Position numbers and translations under genes: made by a program. Below the pieces are notes generated by a model, which was not told where the DNA came from, did no database searches, and was given only the letters and a program-made list of their open reading frames with translations. Shown piece after piece: positions 23,168 through 34,519 of a DNA stretch of 64,000 nt. The stretch is from Antilocapra americana (lineage: Eukaryota; Chordata; Mammalia; Artiodactyla; Antilocapridae), in the NCBI GenBank assembly GCA_007570785.1, contig ML660774.1, positions 1,746,027 through 1,810,026 of the forward strand, given 5' to 3'. Position 1 is the stretch's first letter; every line of letters begins with the position of its first letter.

Positions 23168-23459
23168 ATGGCTTCCCTCATAGTCCAGTTGGTAAAGAGT
23201 CCGCCTGCAAAGCAGGAGACCCCAGTTTGATTCCTGGGTCGGGAAGATCCACTGAAGAAGGGATTGGCTACACACTCCAGTATTCTTGGACTTCCCTTGT
23301 GGCTCAGCTGGTAAAAGAATCAGCCTGCAATGCAGGAGACCTAGGTTCGATCCCTGGGTTGGAAAGATTCCCTGGAGAAGGGGATGGCTACCCACCCCAG
23401 TATTCTGGCCTGGAGAATTCCATGGACTGTATAGTCTGTAGGGTCACAAAGAAGCGGAC
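23168..23459 (+). mobile_element. Composite (dimeric) Bov-tA SINE
   Basis: A first Bov-tA (23168-23287) stops inside its Bov-A body at ccagtattct. A second complete Bov-tA (from tggacttcccttgtggctcag) follows with no spacer. The second body carries the variants ggcctggagaattccatgg and actgtatag. Flanks cccagaaac (23159-23167) and cctagaaac (23460-23468) match at 8 of 9 positions around the whole dimer, so it probably inserted as one unit. Confidence 0.88.
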
Positions 23460-23468
23460 CCTAGAAAC

Positions 23469-25387
23469 GCAGTGCTAGGGCATAGAGGTCACACTTGGGA
23501 TAGCTTTGCAAAGATTCTTGCTGTAGCAATGGTTGGTTAGTTAAATATACTCAATGCACCTTTGAACTCCTGTTCAAAAATTTATAATTTCTCTTTTGAC
23601 CTCTTTCATTAGTGGTTAGTTTTGTTCTTTTCCTCTAGGGTAATTCACAATTGTCCCAACAATAGACTTTTCAATTTTTCTGCAATTAGTCTCTCACCAC
23701 TATTCTAGAAGCCTACTGGAATATTGCTGGATTTTCTAGGGATGAGTTATCCTGTCACTGTTAAGCATTCATAGATAGGATTTCTTTTAGTTTGATAATA
23801 AGGAGAGAGGTTTATACACTGTAACCTTGTGGTGTCATTTTATTGTTATAATTCATTCTTTGAAAGACAGTGAAACTGGGATTCCAGATATTGGTAGAAA
23901 TGTACACTTGGTTATTGAATGTTTGGGGAAGAAACAAGATCATTAAAGTCTTGGTAGCTTGCACAAGAGTCAAAAGGCAAAGTCTAAAAAGCTATGTGTT
24001 TGCATTTCTTTTAACTAGTTTCATTTAAAATCCTGATTTAAGAGAATATCAGACTTTCTTTTATTTCTTCAATAGTAAGACAAAGCAAACAGCAGGCTGA
24101 AAAGGTGGGAAAAAGTTGATATTTGCTTTAACAGGCATGGTAGCTAGGGGTTTTAATAATAAATCAGCTGTTAACTAGACATGTTTTGCTTCTACCTTAT
24201 TCAAATATCAAAGTTTGACTGAATGTGATTATAATTAGGATTTAGTCATGGTACTCAGATTTAAAGCGTTCTGTTCCATAGAATTAACAAAAGGCAATAT
24301 AACTATTTGTAGATACAAAATCATGTTTTACTTAATTTATATATTTAGCTAATCTTACTCTGTCTTCTGTAAAGTCAAGTTTAGGGGAAGAGCAAAGGAG
24401 TTATTGTATATGCAGCAGTATGGATGCACGTTGTCAATGCTGTGAATATATCACTGCTGTAAAATACCAAAGTCAAGTTTCGTTAGCATGTGATATTTTA
24501 GGATAGCTGCATTATGCACTATCCATCAAAGGTAAGTGTTTCTCTTAAGTAATATTTGCCTTTCACTATGGCTATAAGAGAGTATTTGGGGGAACAGACT
24601 AGCCTTGATTTGCATTTAATTAAACCAAAATAGGGACTACATGTTTGTTGAATTTAACTCAGTCCCAGTTAATTACCAATGCACAATTTTTTTTGACTAA
24701 AATTAGTATTTTGCAATTGATGGAACTATCTCTATGTATAGTCACCTCTTTTCTGCCACTTTGAGTCCCATTAGCTTCCTTTACCAAGACAGAAGACTGC
24801 TTTGGGGGGAGCATCTGAGCACATTTACTTTTTAATCACTTCATGCCTGCCTAAAGAAGTTTTAACGTTCATTGTAATCAGTTGTTCATGCTTTCAGGAA
24901 GCAGAGAACTGCTGGCCAGTTGTCTGCAGTAGCTGCAGGCCACTTCTTAGAAGTCCACAGGGAAGAGAGTCTGGACAAAGTCAGCCTTTGTGGCTACCAC
25001 CAAGCATGAGTGTAGACCCCTGGAGAGCAGGGCTTAGGTAGGAGAAAGCCGCCAGGGCTGCTTTTCATGGAAGAGGCAGGTAAATGAGACAGGAGAACTC
25101 TGTTCTCTTACCAGGCAGGAGGCTTCTTACCAAGAAAGCATGATGTAGAAAGGAATGGGCTCTTAAGACTGAGGCCTCTTACCAAGTGGGAGGTAACTTC
25201 AAGCACAGTATTCTCAACCAGCTGCCAAAAAGGAAAGAATCCAGAGAAGTTTTTTTTTTTTTTTTTTAAACTATGTTCCCTAGAAAGATGTCACAGCAAA
25301 CCAGGAAATAATTCAAATATCCCTATCATCAAGGTAAATAATCCGCCACTCCCTGAACCATTTCTCCCTAATTGCTCATATCTATGA
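23469..25387. other. Single-copy DNA
   Basis: No repeat or gene recognised over about 1.9 kb. A 79-codon frame at 24802-25041 (+) has no recognisable domain. T18 lies at 25250-25267. Confidence 0.4.
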
Positions 25388-25430
25388 GGGGCTTCACTGG
25401 TGGCTCTGATGGTAAAGAATCCATCTGCCA
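25388..25430 (+). mobile_element. Bov-tA SINE, left part (split by L1)
   Basis: tRNA head ggggcttcactggtggctct to aaagaatccatctgcca, where an L1 interrupts it. The element resumes at 26052. Confidence 0.94.
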
Positions 25431-26034
25431 CACTGTTTACAATAGCTAGGACATGGAAACAACCTAGACGTCCATTGGCAGATAAATGCCTAAGAAAGCT
25501 GTGGTACATATGCCCAGTGGAATGTTACTCAGCTATTAAGAACAATGCATTTGAATCAGTTCTAATGAGGTGGATGAAACTGCAGCCTGTAATGAGGTGA
25601 TGAAACTGTACAGAGTGAAGTAAGTCAGAAGGAAAAGTACCAATGCAGTATATTAACCCTTATATATGGAATTTAGAAAGATGGTAACGATGACCCTATA
25701 TGTGAGACAGCAAAAGAGACAGAGATGTATAGAACTGTCTTTTGGACTCTGTGGGAGAAGGCAAGGGTGGAATGATTTGAGAGAACAGCATTGAAACATG
25801 TGTATGATCATATGTGAAACAGATTGCCAGTCCAAGTTTGATGCATGAGACAGAGTGCTCAGGGCTGGTGCACTGGGATGACCCTGAGGGATGGGATGGG
25901 GAGGGAGGTGGGAGGGGGGTTCAGGATGGGGACACATGTACACTATGGCTGGTTCATGTCAATGTATGGAAAAAAAAAACACCATAATATTGTAATTAGC
26001 CTCCAATTAAAAGAAATAAATAGTAATAATAACA
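25431..26034 (+). mobile_element. L1 3' end inserted in a Bov-tA
   Basis: About 600 bp of L1 3' end. It begins in the ORF2 tail (cactgtttacaatagctagg), passes tgttactcagctattaagaa and the G-rich 3' UTR, and ends in an A-rich tail (aataataacaa). Identical 17-bp aaagaatccatctgcca lies at 25414-25430 and 26035-26051. The frame at 25400-25600 includes the ORF2 terminal motif ECYSAIKNNAFESVLMRWM, an L1 hallmark. Confidence 0.96.
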
Positions 26035-26051
26035 AAAGAATCCATCTGCCA

Positions 26052-26215
26052 GTTCAGGAGACCCATGTTCAATCCTTGGGTCAGGAAGATCCCCTGGAGA
26101 AGGGAATGGCAGTCCACTCCAGAATTCTTGCCTGGGCAATCCCACGGACAGAGGAATCTGGCAGGCCACAGCTATGAGGTCTCAAAGAGTTGGACACGAC
26201 TTAGCAACTCACACT
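26052..26215 (+). mobile_element. Bov-tA SINE, right part (split by L1)
   Basis: Resumes with gttcaggagacccatgttc after the second copy of the target duplication. It contains the linker and Bov-A body and ends in a ctcacactttccactttc tail. Confidence 0.94.
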
Positions 26216-27480
26216 TTCCACTTTCTCTCACTTTCCATGAACTCCTCCTCAGGTTTGTAGGTGGTAACCAAGGGCCCCTGAATTTCACATAACAGTTTCT
26301 CCCAGTCATAAAGTTATATTTTGACAGAGAATGTGTTTTACATGAGCTTATGGTCCCGTCCTCTTTTTCTGGTCTTAGCGTCTGTTCCTTACTGAATCAT
26401 GCTTTCTTACTTCAGACAGTCCAAAATCATCTCCTAGTTTTTCCAAACTCAGTAGGTCATGAGCTTTTCAAGGATATAGAGCATGGCTTATTTGTTTTAA
26501 TAACTCCCAAGCCTGCCATAATTTCTTTCATATTAAAAAATTCAAACTCTCAAGTACATGGTGACCCGTTAAGTCAGAACCCCTTGCTGTGATTTTTAAG
26601 AAAGAAAAGGAAAAAGCCTAGCTCAGTGATTGAATGAGACTGAATTTAAAGGAGGGAAAAAGGTCACAGAGGGAGCAGACTTCCGAAGAACCAGGTATTT
26701 CTTAGCTCTGCAAGGGGCGAGACCTTGATCCTTCAGCATATTTTCACCTTCGTCACATGGAGAGGGGAAGGGCAGGACAGAAGGAAGGCAGGACACAGGA
26801 CATGGCATGTACTGTGACGTGGACACTCTGGGCTTGCTAATCCTTTCACCTCTGTCATTATCTTAAAAAAGATGTCATCTAACGTTTTTGTCCCCAGCCC
26901 ACTTTCTCTGCTGAGAACTCATCTCCAGTTATGCACATGCCTTGGAGGCCTGGCCTGACTTCTCATTTTGTGTAACTTCATCTTTTTTTTAACACTGAAT
27001 CATTCAGTACCTTAACCTCATCTTCATTTTAGACTTCTACTTTCTTCATATTTAATTTGAGCTGCCTGGGAGCCCTTTCAGTTCTTTATCGTATCAATAA
27101 AATGTGTCCTTTGTCTTAAGTCGGCATCTCATAAACCAGAAATAGTCTTATCTAAAACATAGTGCCATTATGTATTTTAAAAAAGTCTCCCTGGTGTTCA
27201 CTTATTTTATGTGTGCATGCGATTATTTATTTTTATAAAAACATGTATTTCTAGATATGTTCAACATTTTATCAACAGAATCTTTCAGCACACCGATCTT
27301 ATTGACCTTTTAAATCTATTCTAGATCAAGTGGCTTCTCCTTGAATGTCTATGTATTTATACACATGCACACACATACAGATTACACACATATATATTCC
27401 CTTCTTGTGTATGCTTCCTGGTTTGTGTGTGTATGTATCTTTGTTTTACTTTATATTCTTCTGAAATATACTCAGAAAAG
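26216..27480. other. Single-copy DNA
   Basis: No repeat or gene recognised. A short dinucleotide-rich patch (acacatgcacacacatac) lies at about 27360-27380. Confidence 0.4.
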
Positions 27481-28210
27481 TGACAACACCATAAAATTCA
27501 ATTCAATGAATGATGATGCATTAAGCATATCACGTGACCTCCACCCAGATTAAGAAATAAAATATTAACAAACTTCAAATTCCCCAATTACCCTTCCAAA
27601 CATTTACCCTTCTTTCCCCTCCGAAGGTTATCCCTATCCTGATATCTAACGTCATAGGTTAGTTTGGTCACTTTTCAAAATATTTCATATAAAATTATAC
27701 AATATTTTTTTTTCTATGGTTTTATGTGTGGCTTCTTTGCTTAACATAATATTGGTGGAATTTCTGCCTGCTGTTGGATGGAACTGCAGACTATTCTTGT
27801 TTTTTCATGTTTGCCCATCACTGTACACTGTTCTGTTATAACAATAAACTGATTTTAGTTACCACTCTAATGTTAATGGACATTTGGAGCTTTTCCAAGT
27901 CTGGCCATTTTGAACGGTAGAGAATGCTTCATCCATGTCTTCTGATGCACATAGGCGTGTGTTTCTTTTACACACGAAATTGCTGAATCCCTGGTTTGGG
28001 CTTTAGGTCAACTTAGTAGATCACGGCATCAAGATTTCTAAGAGACTATCAATTTAATCTGATTCCTGCATATACTCAATAAAGCTTGGTATTACCAGTA
28101 CATTTCATTTTAGTTATTGGAGTTTGTGTGTCTTGGGGTTTCATTTTGGTTTTGACTTACGTTTCACTGATTTTGACAGATATTGATCAAGTTATTTGTA
28201 TAGGCTTTCA
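27481..28210 (-). mobile_element. Ancient L1 (L1M-like) 3' region
   Basis: Diverged complement of an old mammalian L1 3' region: gtgacctccacccagattaag, cctgatatctaacgtcatag, gtggcttctttgcttaacat, gttaatggacatttggagc and tcttctgatgcacatagg appear in the expected order. Relict only. Confidence 0.7.
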
Positions 28211-29524
28211 GAATACAACATCTTCAGACATTTTTCAAAATGTCTGAAGAACTGTTCTCTTTTTCTTGCTTTTTTCCCCTTACTCTTTTCTTATTTTCCT
28301 CCACTGCCGATTTTCATTATGGATATTATCACTCACTAATCTTCTCTTCTCTCTTACTATATTTTCCTGCCTTTTCTTATGTTTCTCTTTTTTATTCTAT
28401 CAGTCTTGTCCTCTCCACACATTCACCCCTTTACGCCTATGTATTCAAAAATGATGTCACATCGTCTCATGATTTCTAGAGTATCATTCTCTAATGTTTA
28501 CAGCAATATCTTTGGACCAGAGAGCTAGTTTGAAATCTTGTGAGCTACCTTATAATACTTTATTATAATGTAATTAACATTATAATAAATATTCAAATTC
28601 TAGGTAGTTTAATAATTTTTTAACTATTAGTAACTTCTAATTATATTAAATTAAATTTTTGTTTTAGTTGTATACCACATCAGAGTAATGTTTTTCCTTT
28701 AGTAGTGTACAGTCATAAGATTGTAAATTATGAATGTGATATTTAATATAAGTATAGAACAAATCATCTAGATAAAATGTATAAAATCTATGGTAACAAG
28801 TAGTACCAAATGATAGCAGAACTCAGATAATTTGAGGTGTCTGATAAAGGTTATTTTTTTAATCTCAGTGAATGGCACAGAATAAAAGCATATCAACAAT
28901 AAGTAAACACATAGGTACACAAAGCATATGTTCAAACAAGCAGAGGAAATCAATGGCAAAGGGAAGTTGCAGAATTATGACTTATTCCTACTTTAGAAAT
29001 GATTAAGAGGTATCATAAAAATAATAGCTATGTGAAGAGAAATAAACCACATGGCCTGATAGAGCCCTCTCTTAAATCGACAAATTTTAAGATTCTGTGA
29101 GAAACTATCCATCAACAATCCAGGCTCAGGTGGCTGTAATACTGCTCTCCTCAAGAAATTGAAAGTAATGAACAAGAGTGTATAACCAAATGACAGAGAT
29201 GGAGAGTATTCTCTAGTGAGATTTTCTTCACAAATAATAAGGCAAAGGATAATGCTGATGATAAAGGAATTGTAGAAGAATGGATAGAGTCTACATAAGA
29301 ACAAAATTTTAGGTTTTACTTGTGATCCCTCAAATATTAACTGATGATTTTTTACGGTGTGCAGTGGCCTGGGTGCTGGCAGAGTAATTTTGCTTTTTTT
29401 TAACCCCCTGTTGATGGGGGGAGAACATAACTATAATTCAATAAAGACTTCCCTTGAAATACATTTCTTTAGAACATTAAGCTGTTTCAGAATTAAACAA
29501 AAATTACGTGCTCCCATTTTGTAC
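28211..29524. other. Single-copy DNA, partly pyrimidine-rich and AT-rich
   Basis: 28250-28440 is strongly C/T-rich on the plus strand. 28540-28670 is very AT-rich and contains a perfect inverted repeat. No gene recognised; a 103-codon minus frame at 28993-29304 shows no recognisable domain. Confidence 0.4.
28559..28589. repeat. Perfect 13-bp inverted repeat
   Basis: Arms tttattataatgt (28559-28571) and acattataataaa (28577-28589) are exact reverse complements around a 5-base spacer. Confidence 0.9.
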
Positions 29525-29534
29525 TGTGTATTTA

Positions 29535-30413
29535 TTTATTTATTTATTAGTTTTGCCATACAATGACATGATATCGCCATGGGTTTACATATGCTCCCCC
29601 TCCAGAACCCCCCTCCCTCCTCCCTCCCCCCCGGGAAATCTCGGTGCACCAGCTCTGAGTATCAATCCTGGGCTGGCAATTGATTACACATATGATAATT
29701 AACATGTTTCAATGCCATTCTCCCATATCATCCCACCCTTGCCCTCAGCCACAGAGTCCACGAGTCTGTTCTATACATCTGCATTCCTTTTGCTGTCTCG
29801 CATGCTGGGTTCTCGTTACCATCTTTCTAAATTCCATATATATGCGTTAGTATACTGTATTGTTGTTTTTCCTTCTGGCTTACTTCACTCTGGATAATGG
29901 GCTCCAGTTCCATCCACCTGAGTAGAACTGATTCAAATGAATTTTTTTTTAATGCTGAGTAACATTCCATTGTGTATATGTACCACAGCTTTCTTATCCG
30001 TTCATCAGTTGATGGGCATCTAGGTTGTTTCCATGTCTTGGCTATTGTAAACAATGCAGCGATGAACACTGGGGTACACGTGTCTCTTTCAATTCTGGTT
30101 TCCTTGGTGTATATGCCCAGCAGTGGGATTGCTGGGTCATATGGCAGGTCTATTTGCAGTTTTTTAAGGAATCTCCACACTGTTTTCCATAGTGGCTGTA
30201 CTAGTTTGCATTCCCACCAACAGTGTGAGAGAGTTCCCTTTTCTCCACATCCTCTCCAGTAGATTACTTGTAGATTTTTGGATTGCAGCCATTCTGACTG
30301 GTGTAAAGTGATACCTCATTGTGGTTTTGATTTGCATTTCTCTGATAATGAGTGATGTTGAGCATGTTTTCATGTGTTTGTTAGCCATTTTTATGTCTTT
30401 GGAGAAATGTCTG
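29535..30413 (-). mobile_element. Young ruminant L1, 5'-truncated, about 0.9 kb
   Basis: Complement of an L1 3' end: ttttgccatacaatgacatg, tgcaccagctctgagtatc, catgtttcaatgccattctc, atatatatgcgttagtatac, then the ORF2 tail. Flanked by tgtgtattta at 29525-29534 and 30414-30423, a plausible though low-complexity target duplication. Low divergence from the copy at 63571-64000 suggests one subfamily. Confidence 0.94.
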
Positions 30414-30442
30414 TGTGTATTTAATTTTATCTTAAAATACAC
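29827..30442 (-). pseudogene. L1 ORF2 C-terminal remnant
   Basis: Frame 29827-30180 carries [13 protein letters not shown] and then [20 protein letters not shown], the conserved end of L1 ORF2. The upstream frame 30164-30442 is offset; it starts with [19 protein letters not shown] and then leaves the ORF2 frame. Only the region beyond the reverse transcriptase survives, with at least one frameshift. Confidence 0.9.
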
Positions 30443-30562
30443 TCTACACTGTTATGTGTACATCTTGGCAAAGTTTCCCTTCTCCTACTGAACTTGAGAT
30501 CAGTATTTCTTATCTTTTCAAACTATAATGATTTTGCTTTTTATGGCCAGTGGTTGAGCAGG

Positions 30563-30833
30563 TCTGCTGCTGCTGAGTCGCTTCAGTTGTGTCCGACTCT
30601 GTACAACCCCATAGACGGCAGCCCATCAGGCTCCCCTGTCCTTGGATTCTCCAGGCAAGAATACTGGAGTGGGGTGCCATTTCCTTCTCCAACGCATGAA
30701 AGTGAAAAGGGAAAGTGAAATCACTCAGTTGTGTCCAACTCTTTGTGACCCCGTGGACTGCAGCCTACCAGGCTCCTCTGTCCATGGGATTTTCCAGGCA
30801 AGAGTACTGGAGTGGGGTGCCATTGCCTTCTCC
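30563..30833 (-). mobile_element. Bov-A2 SINE (two Bov-A monomers)
   Basis: The plus strand is the complement of a Bov-A2: ctgctgctgctgagtcgcttc, first monomer, the linker atgaaagtgaaaagggaaag, second monomer, ending in gccattgccttctcc. No tRNA head is present. Bov-A2 is typical of pecoran ruminants. Confidence 0.95.
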
Positions 30834-31263
30834 TGAAGAGCATGTAAACCATGGTTTTGATTTTTAGTTGGTCACTGAATTTTTTGTTGCCACAATTTTC
30901 TTCTCCACAATATTTGCCATGATGCAAATTCACGATGTGAGTTTTTAATCTTTCTGATGGGAGGAAATGATCATAAGAAAGTAGAATCTAGTGGTTATTG
31001 TTAGATAGAATATAGCAGGATAATCATTCCTCTCCCTTGATTTTTCCCTGGAGCATGGTGGTAGGTACCTGAGGGCCATTTGACACCATGAAGAGTTGGG
31101 GACATATTTGTGTGTTTATGGTTTTGCAAATGACTTGCCTGAGCACCACATAGGAAGGGAGTCAGGTGTTGGACTCCTCCACAGATGGCAGAAATCTAGC
31201 CCTGGGGTCCCCTGCAGAATATGACAGCCTTCAACAGGCTACATTCCCCTTTAGAATGTTCTT
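30834..31263. other. Single-copy DNA
   Basis: No repeat or gene recognised. Confidence 0.4.
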
Positions 31264-31690
31264 ATTGTTCAATTGCTCTGTCATGTCCAACTCTTTGTGA
31301 CCCCCTGGATTGCAGCACACCAGGCTTCCCTGTTCTTCACTATCTCCTTGAGTTCGGTCAAAATTGGGGCCACTGTGTTGGTGATGTTCTCTAAACACCT
31401 CATCCTCTGTCGCCCCCTTCTCCTCTTGCCCTCAGTATTTCCCAGCATGGGGGTCTTTCCCAGTGAATTGGCTCTTTGCATCAGGTGGCCAAAGTATTAG
31501 AGCTTCAGCATCAGCATCAGTCCTTCCAATGAATATTCAGGGTTGATTTCCTTTGGGATTGACTGGTTTGATCTCTTTGCTGCCCAAGGGACTCTTAAGA
31601 GTCTTCTCTAGCACCACAATTTGAACGCATCAACTCTCTGGCACCCTGCCTTCTTTATGGTCCAACTTTTGCATCTGTACATAACTACTT
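31264..31690 (-). mobile_element. BovB LINE 3' end
   Basis: Complement of the BovB 3' ~430 bp, from ttgttcaattgctctgtcatg to gcatctgtacataactactt. Diverged, with several small changes in the C-terminal coding segment. Confidence 0.93.
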
Positions 31691-32766
31691 CAGAATAGGG
31701 CCCAGGAAATTTTGCTGAGCTCAGGGAGCAAGCAAAGGTGCTCCTTTGTAAAGGATTTCTCTTGTAAATTAAAACACTGGCTTTCCCCCATCATAGATTA
31801 GGAATCCAAATGAATACTGATTGGTGTGGGAATTTGTGAGCCAAAATATCTTACAGGCTTGTCATAGGCAGGTAAGAATACTTAGAGACATAAACACAGA
31901 AAGTAGTGTGGGGAGTATTGCCTTAGATGTAGATTACATCCCTTACATGCAGAAAGGGGATATTCGGGGCAGTAAGAAGCTGCTTTGCAGGTTTACACAG
32001 CCCTCATGACCTTGCTCTTATACCAGCTCTTTCTGCAGTGGCTGCTCCATTTAGATTCAATTTCTAATTTTGAATCTTTCTATAATCCTATCTATAAATT
32101 TTGACATTGCCTATTCATTACATTATTTTTTCTTACCTTCTCTAGGTAATTTTAAGAATATTACTCAGTGAGCTTATTTAATGCTTCTCTTCTCTCTCCA
32201 TCTATATTAAACATTTTCTTCCATCTGTGCAGCTGATAATTAACAGAATTAATTGCTACAGATCAGTCATCCAGGAACAAATGCTATGCCAGTATTATTA
32301 AAATTTGGGAAAATCCTTAATTTCAGTTGTTAAGTTGGTTGTAGATCAGGGCCCAGTAATCTCACAATACTTGTGATTTAGGAGTTTTATGATGTGATAT
32401 TTCTTTCCCCGAAGAAAGCCTAGAGAAAAGATTCATTTAAAATTGCAGGTAAAGCTGAGTAAAAAGAGTGAAAGACAGAAGCAGGGTAAATTTTAAAGAT
32501 GACAGATCTTTAAGATAGACTTTCTTGAACTTTATTTTGAGGCCTCAGTCCTCCAATTAAACACTCTACTTCTAAATGTTCCATGTTTTGTCCTCTAATT
32601 TTTTATAGAATTTCTCATAAGTCTATCAGTTCATTATATTTTACAAGTCATAAGTACCCCCTTAAGGGCCATTGATACTGTGTGTTGACTTGTTTTGGGC
32701 TGTTTATCAAGCAAAGTGCCAGAGTGGGACTTTAAATAGAAATCAGATTTTTTTAAAGAGGTTGAG
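31691..32766. other. Single-copy DNA
   Basis: No repeat or gene recognised. Confidence 0.4.
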
Positions 32767-32965
32767 GGGACTTCTCAGGTAGTCCAGTGGTTAAGACTGC
32801 CCCTTCCAAAGCAGGGAGAATGGGTTTGATCCCTGGTCAGGGAGCTAAAACTCCCACATGTCTCAAGGTAAAAAACCCCAAAATATTAAACAGAGGTGGT
32901 ATTGTAACAAATTCAGTGGGGGCTTTAAAAATGGTCCACATTAAAAAAAAAAAGTCTTTAAAAAC
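32767..32965 (+). mobile_element. CHR-2 type tRNA-derived SINE
   Basis: Head gggacttctcaggtagtccag, agtggttaagactgcc and B-box-like ggtttgatccctggtcaggg, then aactcccacatgtc, and a body ending gctttaaaaatggtccacatt plus a 12-A tail. CHR SINEs are shared by cetaceans, hippos and ruminants and pre-date Bov-tA. Confidence 0.87.
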
Positions 32966-33220
32966 AAAGGCATGGAGATTTTGATAAAGGCAATCCCATG
33001 CAAATAAGAAAGCAGAATGATTACATTTGGCCTGTGTGTGCTTTGCATGTTGCTTTGATTTTCCCCTAATAAGCAATGTTACTCAGGATTGTGTAACCAG
33101 CACCCAGGCGGGCATATGTCATTCACAAACCGGGAGAACAGACACTACCCTCCTGAGGACCTTAAAGATAAAGTGTGCCTTGATCCCTTTTCTGGCGTAT
33201 TACTGGTCTGGTAACCTGTG

Positions 33221-33415
33221 AGCTTCCCTGGTGTCTCAGATGGTAAAGAATCTGCCTGCAATGCAGATCTGGGTTCCATCCCTGGGTCAGGAAGATCCCC
33301 TGGAAGGGAATGGCAACCCACTCCAATATTCTTGCCTGGAGAATCCCATGGATAGAGACTGGCGGGTGACAGTTCATGGGGTTGCAAAGATTTGGACATG
33401 ACTGAGCTACTAACC
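33221..33415 (+). mobile_element. Bov-tA SINE, first part of a tA-A composite
   Basis: tRNA head agcttccctggtgtctcaga, linker and a complete Bov-A body to gactgagctactaac. It is followed directly by another Bov-A monomer. The head linker lacks a few bases (tgcagatctgggttcc). Confidence 0.92.
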
Positions 33416-33546
33416 GGAGAAGGTGATGGCAACCCACTCCAGTATTCTTGCCTGGAAAATCCCATGGGCAGAGGAGCCTGGTGGGCTGCAGTCCATGGGG
33501 TCGCAAAGATTTGGACATGACTGAGTGACTAACATTTTCACTTTCT
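33416..33546 (+). mobile_element. Bov-A monomer directly following a Bov-tA
   Basis: Starts ggagaaggtgatggcaaccc with no tRNA head and runs to gagtgactaacattttcac. Both bodies share gcaaagatttggacatgactg in place of the usual agagtcggacacgac, suggesting the two units are more related to each other than to other copies here. Confidence 0.9.
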
Positions 33547-33910
33547 CTGCTCTGGTAGCTTATAGTCATTAGCACCCAGAGTGCACTGGGTTGACCTGGA
33601 AACGTTTGGGGACACTCCATCCATGCTCTGTGAAAGCATCTTTTCTCTGTCTTCAACAGAACTAAGAAAATCCAAGACAGGACAAAGCCATGCATGTAAA
33701 AAAATAAATACATAAAGCTTTGTACATAGATAAACATGTTAATAGCAAACAGCAGTACACTTTCCAGTAGTACAGCTGCAAATTCCTGGATTCAACATTT
33801 TATATAAAGATCTAGGTTTATTCACCATATACAAACACTTAATCTGGCTACAAATTTTAGGATAAAAGGTAATTTTAACAACTCTGCACAGTAAAACTGT
33901 TCAGAACTTT
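33547..33910. other. Single-copy DNA
   Basis: No repeat or gene recognised. Confidence 0.4.
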
Positions 33911-34519
33911 ATTGTTCAGTCACTAAGTGGTGTCCAACCCTTTGCGATCCCATAGACTGCAGCATGCCAGGCTTCTCTGTCCTTAACCATCTTCCAGAAT
34001 TTGCTCAAGCTCATGTCCATTGAGTCTGTGATGCATTCCAACCTTCTGTCACCCCCTTCTCCTTTTGCCCTCGATCTTTCCCAGCACAAGAGGTTTTTTC
34101 TTTTTCCTTTTTTTCCCATTGAATCAGCTCTTCACATCAGGTGGCCAAACTATTGGAGATTCAACTTCAGCATTAGTCCTTCCAATAAATATTCAGTCTA
34201 TCCTTTAGGATATACTGGTTGGGTCTCCTGTTGTCCAAGGGACTCTCAAGAGTCTTCTCCAATACCACAGTTCAAAAGCATCAATTTTTTGGTGCTCAGC
34301 TTTCTTTATAGTCCAACTCTCACATCCATACCTGACTACTAGAAAAAACATAGCCTTGACTAGATGGACCTTTGTTGGCAAAGTAATGTTTCTGCTTTTT
34401 AATATGCTGTCTACGTTGGTTATAAGTTTCCTTTCAGGGAGGAAGCGTCTTTTAATTTCATGGCTGCAGTCACCATCTGCAGTGATTTTTGGAGGAAATA
34501 AAGTATGTCACTGTTTCCA

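Noticed and set aside
23168..23459. Two direct repeats with spacers considered as a CRISPR-like or tandem array
   Set aside because: They are two Bov-tA SINE units in a mammalian genome; there are no short regular repeats with unique spacers anywhere in the window.
29827..30180. 117-codon frame resembling a cellular protein
   Set aside because: It is the conserved C-terminus of L1 ORF2.
32767..32860. tRNA-like head with B-box-like ggtttgatccctgg as a possible tRNA gene
   Set aside because: It is the head of a CHR-2 SINE followed by SINE body and A tail. The Bov-tA heads likewise lack a proper cloverleaf and are not tRNA genes.
33162..33737. 191-codon minus-strand open frame, the longest in the window
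   Set aside because: Almost entirely the antisense translation of the Bov-tA plus Bov-A composite at 33221-33546. Similar peptides appear over nearly every Bov-tA here.
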